Shown here piece after piece: positions 12,696 through 24,900 of a stretch of DNA of 64,000 nt. Both the position numbers and the translations under genes were made by a program. The notes beneath the pieces are model-generated. The model saw only the letters and a program-made list of their open reading frames with translations, ran no database searches and was not told the DNA's origin. The number at the start of each line of letters is the position of its first letter. The stretch's first letter is position 1. The stretch spans positions 62,001 to 126,000 of the forward strand of contig ML769571.1 in assembly GCA_009733575.1 (NCBI GenBank), read 5' to 3'. This stretch comes from Gymnopus androsaceus JB14 (lineage: Eukaryota; Basidiomycota; Agaricomycetes; Agaricales; Omphalotaceae).

Positions 12696-15483
12696 ATGTC
12701 TCTTGCACTGCTACCAGATTCCGAACCTCTTTCGAATTCGGATGCAGCATTCATACCCCAGGCATCCATCCACAAGTTTCCCCACACTCGAGCTCAGCTT
12801 GCAGCCTTTTCCCGACAATACAAGGCCTCGGATAGCTACGACAGTGATGCAGAAGGCGGAGATGAGCTTTCAAAAGTTCCTTCTGCGTTTGTCAATCGAG
12901 TTGTCAGCCTGCTCGTTGACGAACGTGAAGACGAGCTTAAAGAGTTGCTAAAGGACACCTATGGAACTGATGATCAAACTGTCTGCAGCTTTTTATTTTA
13001 TTTTGCTAAAAAAACATTATATTTATTTATCTACAGGTCGAACATAATGTTCTGGACTTGATGCATAAGCATCGAGACGATGTTGCTGGAGTTCCCTTCT
13101 TGTTTTTGACCCCAAATATCCGGAGGCCAATCTCGCGCCCGTCGTCGAGAGCTTCGACACCTTCGTCTCGGCTTCCGTCTGTTCGTCCAGACACTCCAAA
13201 CTCTGCTCCGAGCTCTCCTTTGGCTCAGATATTCCGCAGACCCTTGCTGACATCACCATTAGCTGGCGGAGTGCAGGCCACATCATATATGTCTGCCCGT
13301 AGCGACTATTCCCCATCCCCAGCATCTTCTCCCATTCTTTCTCATGCCCATGCTACCCATTTTCATGCCCAGTTTACTGCCAGTCTTCCTGCCTCACCCT
13401 TATCGTCTCCCCGCTTGTTAAACGCAAAGGCTTCAGAGTTTAAGCCTATTCCCCGCCCTCTCTCCGCAGCTTCCTCCAATCCAGGCCCACCAAGATCAGA
13501 ATCTCCTGATCTTTGGTCTCATAGTCCATTCCGTGCGACTTCCAATCTTGCCATTGCGGCGCCACTTCTCCCGGACCAGCCGGGCCTTTCACGTTCGAAT
13601 ACTCCTGTTCGTTCTCCCTTGCATCAGGATACTGAGGAGGGCGAAGACGAAGATGACCCATTCGATCCATTTGGTCCGAATGATGAGCCACCAATCCAGG
13701 TCTCTGACTTTGACACTAATCAATGGCCTGAATCCGAATACAGTATGCAACCGCAACTCAATCCATATGCGTTCGAGTTCACCCCTCCATACCTTCCTTC
13801 TGACTCTGAAGACGCATTGGGGATGTCAGGCATGATGAACGTTATGCCAATGGACCCCGATGCCGATACGGACGCGGCAGCAGCAATGTTGACGAACGGA
13901 ATGACGCCTTTCGATGTTCTCAGCTCGGTATTTGGGTCAACCCTCGCCCCATCCGAACTTGAAGAAGCTCTGGCAGAGAATGCTTACGACTTTGAACGCT
14001 CTATGGCGTGGCTTGTGGATCGCACTCTTCCCCCACAACAGGCCCCGGCTGGAATAGCAGCCCAACGTATGCAGCCTATGGGCGGACGGGTTACACTTGT
14101 TCCACGTCCTCCAGCAGGCAGAGGCAGTTATCCCATGCCCGGTCGACCAAATACCAATGCGCGTTATACCAATGGCCGTTCTACTACAGGTGGCAATCGT
14201 GTCTGTCGTTATTTTGTCGCTGGGGAATGTTTAAGAGCCGACTGTCGTTTCAGCCATGACTTGGAGCGAGCACTGTGTCGTTTCTGGCTCAGAGGCACTT
14301 GCGCTAAAGGAGAGAGTTGCGAGTTCCTGCACCATCTCCCGAAAGATGTTGACGTCCAAGGACTGGGTGCTATTCTTGCTCGAGCTAATATCAATCCCAA
14401 TTTCAATAATCATCTCACCCAGAATCATGGAAATGGCCACAATCCTCCTCTCGATGATTTCCCTGTGCTTGGGCAGAATAATGGAAACGAAAGTGGCATG
14501 GGTGTTAATAAAACTAAGCGCAGTGGGTACGCACCCGGTGCTGATGCAGGGAGGACGCGATTTGCCACTGCAGTAAAGAAGCCTCCACAGGCTTCGTCGA
14601 GTCTTGGCTTGACTTCGATGGTGCCCGGAGGTACTAATAACGGTGATACTGCTGCTAGAAGAGAGGCGCTGGGCACTTCTGCTTCGGCTGACCTTCATCA
14701 TCGTTCGGCTATTATTGCGCCTCGACCTTCACCCCGTCTTCGTCTTCGCCCTCCTGCTCTCCTCCCTACGCTGGTGACTGGCGAATCACTGAACAACCTG
14801 TACATGACATACCGTTCTCGCGCTCTCCAACTTGGCCAAGCGCGGAATGCATGTTTGTCCAGAGCCGCAGACGCCTGGAGACGAGGAGACGGTGCAGCTG
14901 CGAAGCGGTTCAGTCGGGAAGGTCATGATCTGAATGGTAAAATGTCCGCAGAAATGAGACGGGCTGCTGGCGAACTCGTTCGGGAGCGTGCACGAGAAGC
15001 CGAGAGGGCTGTGAGGGTGCGGGATCTGGGATGGTCTGATGAACCAGCAGACAGGACCTCTCGAGGCAAGTTGGCGGGTGCTAATCTTGGCGTCATCCTT
15101 GGAGTTGCAGGGACTACAGTCGGAGACGGAAAGTTGACTGCTGATGAGAGGACGGAAGTCGCGCTTGATTTACATGGACTGCACGCCAACGAAGCGACGG
15201 AGGTTTTAGAGGAATTTCTCCTTGCGGTAAGTTTTCTTCCACATTTAGTTCTTCGTGTTCTTATCGGCTATCGTTTTTATAGCTCGAGTCAGAGTTTTTC
15301 TATGGTCTTGCGTATATCATCGTAGGCGAGCAGAAGCACACTGGTACGCAAGACGTAGCCCGTGGTGCTGGTCGCGTTAGGTTGGCTACTGGTGTGCGCG
15401 AGTGGATCCATCGTTGGGGATATCCATGGAGCGAGAGGGACGGGATCATCTGTGTCGATCCCCTGACGCATGCAGAAGAGTGA
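12696..15483 (+). CDS. CUE, CCCH zinc-finger, DUF1771 and Smr domain protein
   Basis: Three exons. Exon 1 (12696-12980) joins exon 2 at 13037 to read DDQTVEHNVL; the donor is unusual (gtctgc). A second intron spans 15227-15282. After a Pro/Ser-rich stretch comes a CUE-like ubiquitin-binding segment (VLSSVFGSTLAPSELEEALA, about 13915-14025). Two CCCH fingers follow (CRYFVAGECLRADCRFSH and CRFWLRGTCAKGESCEFLH, 14200-14335), then a DUF1771 helical region (about 14790-15010). The C-terminal Smr domain has VALDLHGLHANEATEVLEEF and, in place of the usual GxGxH loop, KHTGTQD followed by RLATGVREWI. Smr proteins with CUE domains include Cue2/N4BP2 nucleases that cut mRNA at stalled ribosomes; a related RNA role is inferred here. 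The length, about 900 residues, fits a complete protein. Confidence 0.85.
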
Positions 15484-15957
15484 AGAGCGACAATACCCAT
15501 CAAACTATCGCATACCGAAAAAAGGAAGAAGAAACGAAGAAGTCCATCAACACGAAAAGACCGACGAGGTATAAGATAGAAGGACTAAAGAAAGAAAGAA
15601 AGAAAGAATCTATGGAAATATTCTTGTACGATGTGTTGCATAGTGTACGATTCATTTTACTTGCCCTGCTTTTGTTTTTGCTTTCTTGGTTGAAATCCTT
15701 TCACATGTCGTTACCTACTACTTACTGCATGATATATTTCACTCTTCTCTAGTTCCAGCTTTGCTAGAGTTTACTTCTGGCTGTTGCCATTTTTCACCAT
15801 TCACATTTCTCTTGTACTTATTGAAACTCTCGTCAGGACAAACCAGTTTTACTATTATTCATATATCAATTACAATTATCCATACATACACACGATACAA
15901 CACTGATGTCCACAGTTGGGTTTCTCTGTCAAAGATGCATACCTCTATTATCGGCCC
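15484..15957. other. Convergent intergenic region with AAAG microsatellite
   Basis: 474 bp between the 3' ends of the Smr gene (+) and the HAD gene (-). It holds both 3' UTRs, an (AAAG)n run at about 15587-15608 and T-rich sequence after it. No gene is supported. Confidence 0.5.
15587..15608. repeat. (AAAG)n microsatellite
   Basis: Five tandem AAAG units in the 3' flank of the Smr gene, read directly from the sequence. Confidence 0.9.
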
Positions 15958-16988
15958 TTACAACGCGGCGGGGGCATCAGATACATTACACCCAGCCTGC
16001 TCCAGACAGTTCTCAAAATCAGCCCAATTGTACATTACCGCAGCAGCACCAATGTCCTTCAGAGTCTTTGCCATCTCATCTCTCTTCTTGGGAGTCTCGT
16101 AGCTTCCAACATAAGCGATCATAGGAATTCCTGCACGAACAGCGCTTGTGGCGCCACTCTTGCTATCCTCTACGGCTACACAAGCCAGTGGGGATGTACC
16201 GAGCTTCTCGCAAGCAAATAGGTATATCGCAGGGTCAGGCTGTAGATATTTTAATCAGTCTTAATTGGCTCTTCTTCCATCATACCTAGCGCACCTTGGA
16301 AGTTGGTTTAGGGAGGGAGGTGGCAGCGGAAAAGACGCGGTCGGGAGGGAAATATGTCGCTTGATTGGCCTTTTCGAGACTGGCCATAACTCTTCGATGA
16401 GCGGACGAGCTGACTACAGCCATCTGATATTTGCCGCTTTTGGCCAGCCTCTCTAGAACTTCATCTACTCCATCGCAAGACACCAACTTCTCTCTGAGCT
16501 TTTCGATTACCTTGGGTCTATGTCAGCTTTTGGGTATTGGGTATCGATCGTATCACATCGAAATCCAACGCACCTTATCTTCTTCCATCGAGACATACCT
16601 GTCCTCTTCTTCCTTTGGGAGGGTGAATTTGTAGCGATCTTGTAGATCTATCAGCATTCCTCTATAATATTTAATTGAGCAACATCTTCGATATTTAGAG
16701 CAAGCACTTGCCTAAAGTTCTTACCGACAAAGTCAGAGAGGAGTTGTTCGCCTGCGAGGAGCCAAGATTTATATAAGTGTTTGATAGTGAGAAATTAACA
16801 TACCAGTGTATCGATCGGCCACATTATGCGATGATAAAATCTCGTTGGAAAGTTCTGCGCAAGCTTCAAAGGCTAGCGCTTCAGATAAAACCAAAGTGTT
16901 GTCGCAGTCGAAAAGGATATGCGTGGTCTATAAAATATCAGCTAAGCCTTCCTAGCTGTACAAGTAACAGTACGACCTTGGTCTTCAT
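15958..16988 (-). CDS. HAD-superfamily hydrolase (phosphomutase/phosphatase-like)
   Basis: Multi-exon gene read on the minus strand, start MKTK then THILFDCDNTLVLSE. All four haloacid dehalogenase motifs are visible: motif I DCDNT with the nucleophile Asp, motif II VVSSS, motif III Lys in the segment before PDPAIYLFACEKLG, and motif IV VEDSKSG. A helical cap lies between motifs I and II (EACAELSNEILSSHNVADRY onwards). The C-terminus ends SDAPAAL with the stop at 15958-15960. Domain order matches cap-type I enzymes of the beta-phosphoglucomutase or sugar-phosphate phosphatase type; the substrate cannot be read from sequence. The start lies about 110 bp from the start of divergent GPI11 (17098), so the two share a short promoter region. 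The frame appears intact. Confidence 0.85.
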
Positions 16989-17097
16989 GGTGGAAGGAAG
17001 CAAGTTACTTATCACAAATCGCGACGTCACCACTTCGCTCTAGTGTGGGCGCCTAATTTTTACGCGTTTTGAATTCAACCACATTGACCGAAACGTA

Positions 17098-18226
17098 ATG
17101 GCCAAACGAAAAACCGCTAAACAGCCTGTATCAACTGCTACAGGCTCGGGACACGATGCTCCAGTGCTAGATACCGCCAGCTTTTCTGGGGATCCCAAGT
17201 TTCCCTTTGCTCATTATACCAGCATTGTCGGCATAAATTCCAGCTTAATGGTCTTTGTTGGACTGTTTTTGCCGCGTTCGAGCATGCCATTCCTTGACAT
17301 AGAGTCTAACACCTCTCCTATTCAAGCAACATCTCGTGACAGGCCTCAACATCCATTCCTGGAGCCTTTAACGGCGAACCCTGTGGCCACGCTGCTGTAT
17401 ATATGTTTAGGAGTGACCATTCTACAGGCTTGGTGGAGTGCATGGGTACGCCATTGGTGGATTGACCACTCCCTCAAAGGTGGTCGGGAAGATAAGAAAA
17501 TTCAAAAGCAGGCTCTAGACAGAAGAAAGCTACTGGTGAGATAAATTCATCAAGGTGTATCCGCGAAAGCGTGTTAACGAACCCCTTGGTAGCATTTTGG
17601 AAAGGCCTGGATATTCGCTTTCGGAACCTCCGCTATTTTCCATGCTGTCCTTGTCCTTCTCGGTGCCCCTTTGATCAGGTATGAAATTGGCTTGTCTATT
17701 CTATTCTTTAATCGTCCAACTCTATCTAGTCACGTACCTCAGACTTATCTTCTCGCCCTCGTCATCGCCATCCTAACCGTTGTGCCTCCTGCATACACGT
17801 TTGGGCTACCTTCTCTTTCCTCGGATACAGAAAGCTTGTTGATCAGGCTAACTTGGATCAGACTATTCGCCGAGTTCCAGCGAGTACTTTCGATCTCTTT
17901 CTTTGCATGCTAACTTAAACCTATTCGTACAGTATACGCAACCCTATTGAGCGAGCGATGGTATATCCTGTCGTTGGAACAATTCTCGGTAGTTGGCTAG
18001 GTGCTATACCCATTGCTCTCGATTGGGATCGACCATGGCAGGTCTGTGCTTCTTGCCTGATTATTTCAACCACTAATCCTTATTTTTATAGGCATGGCCT
18101 CTGACGCCCGCTTATGGAGCTCTCATTGGTTATATCACCGCGTCACTAGCAGCTCTCAGTGTCTCATTGGTAAAAGCGCTTGCCGATGAGCATCTTCGTG
18201 CCTTGAGGGCCAGCAAACGGAGCTAG
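17098..18226 (+). CDS. GPI11: GPI ethanolamine-phosphate transferase subunit Gpi11/PIG-F
   Basis: Exon 1 (17098 to about 17535) encodes MAKRKTAKQP, a lumen/cytosol tail and the first membrane segments. It continues across short introns to HFGKAWIFAFGTSAIFHAVL, then LLGAPL, HVPQTYLLALVIAI and the hallmark near 18020-18110 reading LDWDRPWQAWPLTPAYGALIG. The end is RASKRS, stop at 18224-18226. Several hydrophobic helices fit the multi-pass ER protein. PIG-F/Gpi11 partners the Gpi7 and Gpi13 transferases that add ethanolamine phosphate to the glycosylphosphatidylinositol anchor. The DWDRPWQ.WPLTP motif is specific, so the assignment is firm. No frame break was seen. Divergent from the HAD gene. 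Confidence 0.93.
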
Positions 18227-18327
18227 TCTCTATCTATATCATTATTCAGAGCTATCTATGTACGCCATGGACTACTACTAGTCTACTAGACTTCTATCAT
18301 GGCAATATGCTCTAGCCCAGCGACTCA

Positions 18328-19525
18328 TCAAGGCCCAGCCGAACGAAGGTCTCCAATAGAAGCGGTCACAAAGTCGGGGATTATCGTGGACGCATTTGTT
18401 CCTGTGATATCGCTCTCCGACGTGATACCTATGCCAAGTAAGAACCTTGCACTAGATTATAAAGAGGAATGCATACCCGTCAAGACCAATAGTGTTGATA
18501 CACCGCCTGCCTGACCAAATAGAATGTCTGTGTTCAGTCTGTCGCCGACCATTATAGTCTTCGCAGGATCGAAATGAACTCTGTCGCAAATTCAGGTGTG
18601 ATTACAGGGTAATGGTGGAAACAGATACGAACTTGGCCTTGATACAATCAAGCATAGTTTTCGCAGGTTTTCCAATGCTGATAGGGTCCTTCCCAAGGGC
18701 GTAACGGAGAGGTGCACTTATTGCCCCTGCACCAGGAAGGAGCCCATGTGCACTTGGATACGTGCTGTCTTCATTAGTGACAATGAACCGACAGCCTGAA
18801 TTCCGCGTAAGATATTGAAAGGCCTTGGAAAGCTTGGTGTAATTGATGGAAGTATCCAAGCCGCAGATGACTGCAGATACATCTGGATCCAAAGTGAAGT
18901 GTTCCAGGGAGAAGGGTTCGAGGGTCTTGTCAGCTGGATCCTGGACCGAAACAATCAGGGAATAATTGCAAGAAAGACGTCCAAATGGAGCTTACAGTGC
19001 CACCAATGTATGCAACGCCTTCATCACGCAGCTCTTCTTCCAATCCTGCCATTCCTATAACATACACTTTCTTGTCTTTTCGGCAAATTCATCACAGATG
19101 AGATATATACAGCAGTCGCATACGCAGATCCGATAAATTTCGTCCTAAGAATCCACGGAGAGTTCACAGTCAGTCAGAAATATGTACGATTTGGAAGAAT
19201 AAAACGGGTTCTCACCACATGAGCTTCAACCCCCAACTGATCAAATTTAGTCTGTATAGCTTCTTCTAGACTTGGTGGCGTTGTTCGTGACAAAAAGCAC
19301 ATTCTTCTCTACAAGGGGATCGTGGGCATCATCGGAAAAAAATCGATCCAAGATGAAGGGACACGAGAATAATTACTTTGTTCACGGAGTCAATCGCAGA
19401 ACATCCACAGCTCCATCGATCAGCTTGTCTCCTTGCCACAAGACGCCGTCGCAGTCGAACATCCATGTTTCGTACTTGTCGATCAGCCCTGTATAATCGC
19501 TGGGAGTGGATAGACGGACACTCAT
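18328..19525 (-). CDS. PHO13: PHO13-type 4-nitrophenylphosphatase (frame broken)
   Basis: HAD-superfamily phosphatase of the Pho13/PGP (phosphoglycolate phosphatase) family. Start [20 protein letters not shown], motif [12 protein letters not shown], then [62 protein letters not shown] and the motif IV region [18 protein letters not shown]-terminus GDLRSAGP, stop 18328-18330. Family proteins are about 300 residues, which fits. The frame is interrupted at four places, each by one extra base: about 19386 (C), 19264 (A), 19131 (C) and 19079 (A in a run). Removing each restores the family sequence, for example [20 protein letters not shown] at the first. All catalytic motifs remain, so sequencing error is as likely as pseudogenisation. 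The enzyme repairs toxic side-products of glycolysis in other eukaryotes. Confidence 0.85.
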
Positions 19526-19849
19526 AATCGTACGTGGGAGGAGAGAAGAGAAATATAAGCGCTGAGCGCCTAATAACTTGATTCTTGACTACCGCCTTCC
19601 CGCCTTCCATATCGATACCAGTGCTGCAGAGTTCAAGATCAAGCGGAACAGCGAATTTGCAGCCCTCCACCCTGCATACTTTTTTCTGATTGACGACAGA
19701 GTTCTGCTGAAAAGGAAATTCTTCTTGCGCATTCATTGCCATTTGGCTTTCACTCTAACTCCGAACGAACGAAATATATCAAGTTCGAGGTAAGCTTCAT
19801 GTTCTATATAATTGGTCAATTTTAATGACAACCACAGAAATAAATCGAA

Positions 19850-21852
19850 ATGAGCCAATCCTTGAACGAGAACCAAGCGTCGAACGGACCTCCACCCCAG
19901 GACTCACAGCCAGCTTCGGCTTTGGACATTGCACAGTCTCTAATGGCTCTTTCAACGTCCCTTCGTCACTCGTTGCCCTCCCAGTCTGAATGGGCTGACC
20001 CAACTTGGAATGCGTGAGGTCTTAATTGACTCGTACTTTTGAAGCTCGAGCTTATTATGAATATGAAGGGACAAGGTTCGACATACTATAGACCAAGGAA
20101 TTCTTCTTCTCGGGGAACTCAAGTCTTACCGCAATTCCATAGCTCCAATCTCCTTTCTGCCTGACGAAATCTTGGCAGAGATATTTATGCAGTATATTCT
20201 CCTCAGCTCAGATCCGTATTCTTCCAAGTGGACGAGAAGAATTCTTCTCTGTTTGTCGAAAATGGCGAAGCGTTGCTTTAGATCATGCGAAACTGTGGTG
20301 CTGGATATCCAGCGATTCTACTCGTAGGATGTATCGCTGGGAGAAGCGCTCTAAGAAGCATCCTCTGCATTGCAAGCTGGATGCTACGCATCCAGTTATC
20401 TTTCTTAGAAATTCAGAAAGAATTCGATCTCTGCAAGTTAGTGGTGCGGATCCAGAACTTCGTGATTTTTTTCAAGGAAACATTACGAATCTTCCGATAC
20501 TAGAGACACTCATCATCCAATCGTTTGGTGGTGACTTGCATGATGACGGAGACTCTGTGGACACCTGGCATGTTCCGAGTTGGATCGTTGATGGTGGAGC
20601 GCCACGCCTTCGATCGTTGAAACTGGATAGTGCATTCTTTTCTACCGGCAAAATGAACCTTCTGGAGAATCTTTTGCATCTATCCCTAGAGCAGGAAGCT
20701 GTACCTTCCGGTTCACATTGTCTACCGCATTTCGAGGATCTCGCTGCCGTTCTTCGACGATCTCCCCGTCTCCAGACATTAAATATCCAGCACTACATCG
20801 AAACACAAACAATATGGCAACAACGCTCACTATTTGCCGCTTCGATACATCTCCCTGAACTTCACCACTTAGAGGTCAATGCCGATATCGTAGTTGCTAC
20901 TGCACTTCTCAATTCCATTGTCATGCCATCCTACACGACTGTCCTCCTGAAAGGGCATAGGCATTTGATCGATGGCTACTTTAGCGATCTCAGCGATCTC
21001 ATGGTTCCTGTTCGACGTCACCTCCAGCAGACGGAGTTCCGGTCCATAAATTTAGACCGTCCTTTCTGAATCTTGGGTATCCATTTCTGCCTCGACAGAT
21101 TGTGAATGTGGTGGAAAACGGAGTAATCTGTTCAGGATTGACGCTCTAGCCCGAAATCAAAAGGAGCTCCGCAAAGCGATTCCAAAAATCATTCATGCCA
21201 TTCCCTAACGCGAGTTGTATATCTCGATGCTTCTGGAATCATGTTTGATGAGCAGGACACGTCTGGGGATTTAGGAGGGAACAGATGGGAACAGCTGTCC
21301 CCTCAGACCTGGAGAACAGTGCTGGAGCTATTGCCTCGGGGTATCACAATCAGGATGACAGTCAGCGAAGGACTGATCAGCTTGTTCAATGGAATGCTGG
21401 AAATCATGGAAAATAGGTTCGTTAATGCTAGCGGGAGGGCTTCTAGACGGTATATCCGCGCTCACGGTCAGCCTCGTTTCGCGTTACTCCAGTTAACCGA
21501 GACTCGGTTGTCCGGTTTGAGTGCCGTCACCCATAACCTCAAAATCCGGGACTTGTACAACGAATTTGTCTCACTATTGGTCGAGTATGAAGGTCTAGTT
21601 GCTGCTTCAGGCGAACTGGAAGGAACATTATCCCTAAATGAACTATGTATTGACTTGGACACCTCTCGCGCTAGGTCAAGCTATATTTATCAGCTTGCTC
21701 CTCGACTGTTCAACGTCACAACGTCACAACTCAAGCTTAATGGGAAGCTTTACAGCCCTTTACAACAAAAGACTTTCAATAGAATGAGGGATAAAAGCAA
21801 CAGGGATATGTTGCGAATTTTGGGTGGATCGGATTCCGAAGATGAGCCGTAG
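19850..21852 (+). pseudogene. F-box protein, broken frame (paralogue of the 49-51 kb gene)
   Basis: Exon 1 starts MSQSLNENQASNGPP and ends at a gtgagg donor after DPTWNA. The next exon reads GELKSYRNSIAPISFLPDE then ILAEIFMQYILLSSDP, an F-box-like helix pair typical of Agaricomycete F-box proteins, followed by leucine-rich-repeat-like text (LPILETLIIQSFGGDL, APRLRSLKLDSAFF, LETLNIQ-type segments). Matching the intact paralogue at 49147-51233 segment by segment shows frame breaks at about 20245 (extra T before VCRKWRSVALDHAKLW), between 21069 and 21130, and near 21207 (a C missing in IPLTRVVYLD). The last block, 21241-21852, is open to SDSEDEP. It would act as a substrate adaptor of an SCF ubiquitin ligase if functional. 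Pseudogene or assembly error cannot be told apart here. Confidence 0.7.
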
Positions 21853-21950
21853 CTGTAAATGATGTGTGTAATAGGTTTGCTAGATTACTTATTTAAATTT
21901 AGTTACATTCGATTTACTGGTACAGCTACAATCACCATAATTGATCAGCC

Positions 21951-24900
21951 CTACATCCATTCTTGACCATCCGTGACCGCTGGCACATAACCTACTCGTA
22001 TCACGAATTCACCAAATCTTTCACCATCGCGCCGGTCGAGAGCGTAGTGCTTGATCATTGGTTCGAGTATAGCAAGGATTTCCCGTTCAGTGACGTTTTC
22101 TGTAGTTGCTCAGACCCATCAGGAGTAAGTACTGATGAAAATGCTTACCACGATATACTTTCGCAAGCCGTTGGCCGTAAGCGCCACCTCCAAGAAGCAT
22201 CACATAAGCTCCAGGTGCTTTCCCTATGAATCCAATATCTGTACAATGTAAGCGAATAGTTACAATCGGTAGAAAACAATGCACACCTGCGACGTTAGGT
22301 CTGGAGCAGCCAGCAGGACATCCAGTCATTCGAATGAGCCCAATAGTATCATTGCGAAGTCCATTTTCTTCACATATTTTTTCGAGCTTGTCAATAAGGA
22401 TAGGGAGATACTGCAAAAGTGTTCAGCGGGGATCTTACTAAGGGGTAGCTACGTACTCTTTCTGATTCAGCCATAGCGAGTCCTAATTATTCCCATTGTT
22501 AATCCAACGAAAGAAGATTGATAGTTCTTCAACTTACCGCAGCTAGGGAAAGGAGACACAAGCCGACGAGGCCAAACGCAGCCCACTATTGGTTCCAGTG
22601 TCCATATTATATTTCGATAAGATATCTTTGATCCTAGAAACATCGCCGCTTTCAACTTCAGAAACGACAAAATGCTGATTGGTGGTGAGTCGGAAGGTCC
22701 CTTTGTGCACTTTAGCAATCTCCCGAAGACCAGTCTTCATTTCTTTGTTCGGGCTATCTTGTATACGTCCATTTTCAATGAACACTGTGAAGTAATGCTT
22801 GTCGTTTGCGCCTGCGGCCCAACCATAGTTGTCGAGATTCTGGTTAAAGGTAAATGGGCGGGGTTTTTGTAGAGAAAATCCCAATCGCTTCTCGACTTCC
22901 GCTTTGAAGTTGTCCAGGCCCATTCGGTCTACTGTATATTTGACACGAGCCGTCTAGTGAAAAGAAAGCAAATGAGGGTCCAGGAGCCTTGAGAAGCGAT
23001 TGCCCGTTTACCTTACGACTGTAAAATAGCAATGAATACTAAACATGCATACCAGCGGAAAGGAAATACGCACTCCAGTCGATCCCCAAAGTCACGTTGA
23101 ACTAGTGTCACTTTTTCTGCTACATCGACGGCCTGTTCTGGTGTACAGAATCCAATGATACTTGCGATTCGAGGGTATGTCTTTTTGTTCCCTAAAGTTA
23201 TGCCCAGTCCACCCCCCACTAACACGTTGTATCCCAAAATCTTATTATCGTCAATAATAGCAATGTACCCGAGATCGTTTGTGAAAACGTCGACGTCGTT
23301 GGTGGGAGGTACAGCGACGGCGATTTTGAACTGTGATCGTTCAGCTGTGAATGAATCACTCAGATTAAAGTCATAACAACTCACCTTGCGCGGAAGGTAC
23401 CACTCGCTATAAATTGGTTCAAGATCTTTCACAGCATGCCCCGCTACCATCTTCTTGTCAAGCCATATTTCGTGGTAGGCAGTAGTTCGAGGCATCAGAC
23501 GCTCGCTGATATCCATGCAAAAGTCATGAACCTGGGCATGGATCTCAGGCATGGTGGATATCGACGAGCATACGATGTTGCTATAAAATCAATGAATAAT
23601 CAATATAGGGTTCCATTCTTAGACTTACCTATTTACGTCCCCGCCAACTTCTAAAGTGTCCAACAGCGCTCGATTGATTTCCTGGATTGATCTCTTTAAA
23701 TGCTGCTTCAAAATTCCATGGAATTGCAACGTCTGTCTAGTCGTTATCTTCATGGTCCCATTTCCATATTCTTCTGCGAGACGATCCAACTTGAGCCATT
23801 GCTCTGGTGTGCACAATCCACCGGTCATCCTTGCCCTGACCATAAAGTTGTACGCCAACTCGACACCCTGCGCCTGACGCGCTTCTCGCACATCTCGATC
23901 ATCTTGTTGCCATATCCCATGATATTTTGTTAGAGGAGGGTCGCTGGGTGCTAGGCCGCCTGTGGACCTGTCTGCAATTCCCTCGGCTATTGTCCCACGA
24001 AGAAAATTCGACGCAGCCTTGACGTGCTCAAGAGTTATTGTTTCTGGCTCCTTTTCAGACACCTCTACCGAATCAACACCAAAAACTTTCCAAACCTGAG
24101 CTTCCCAAACTTTGTACTGCGTTTCGTGACCATTGGGGTCCTGTGCATCGCCCAGATCTAAAGGAAGAATACGCTTGGCACCGAGTAAAGCTAACTTGGA
24201 ATCGAGATCCTTGCTCGGTTTATTGAAGTATTGTGCATCCTCGGGGCGTGGCCAGTAGCGAGAATCACCTAAACCAAAAACCATATAGCGAAGCTTGGAA
24301 AGGAGGGAGCCTCCCGCCGAGAGACTGGCCGTATTAAGAGCTTTGAAAAACTTTCGCCCATTCAGAGGTGGTTCACCTTGGCCGGCAGTGGATGTGATGA
24401 ATACAACATATCCATCCTGCTCTGAGAGCGAATCCAAAGACATCGAATCGAGAGTGGAAGCACTAACTTCCAATCCACGTATCTTTCCGCGAGCCGCCAA
24501 ACGATTTGCTAGCATTTTTGCACCACCTCCGTCAGATGCGTAAAGAATCCGCATTGGAGGTGCATCTATGGTAGAAACCAGCTTATTATAGGTTTCTCGT
24601 GCTTTCGCCTGTCGAGCTTCCTTCAAAGTCTGCCCAAGGCTGCCTACTATTTCAGGGGCCAGCGCAGGTTTCGACCGCACAAGCTGGGAGAGGTGATTTT
24701 GTCGGTCAAGGAATTGAGCTAGATCATTTTTAACGGACGGGGAGTCCAAGGAGAACACATCTTCTCCCTCAACATCTTTGCTTGGATCCCATCTGTATAA
24801 AGGCCAATAGCCAGAATCTACAGCAAGTTTGGTTTCCTTGAGTATATCCACTGCTGATGTGTTTTCGGATTGATAAGGAAGGTAACCTAAAACCACGCTT

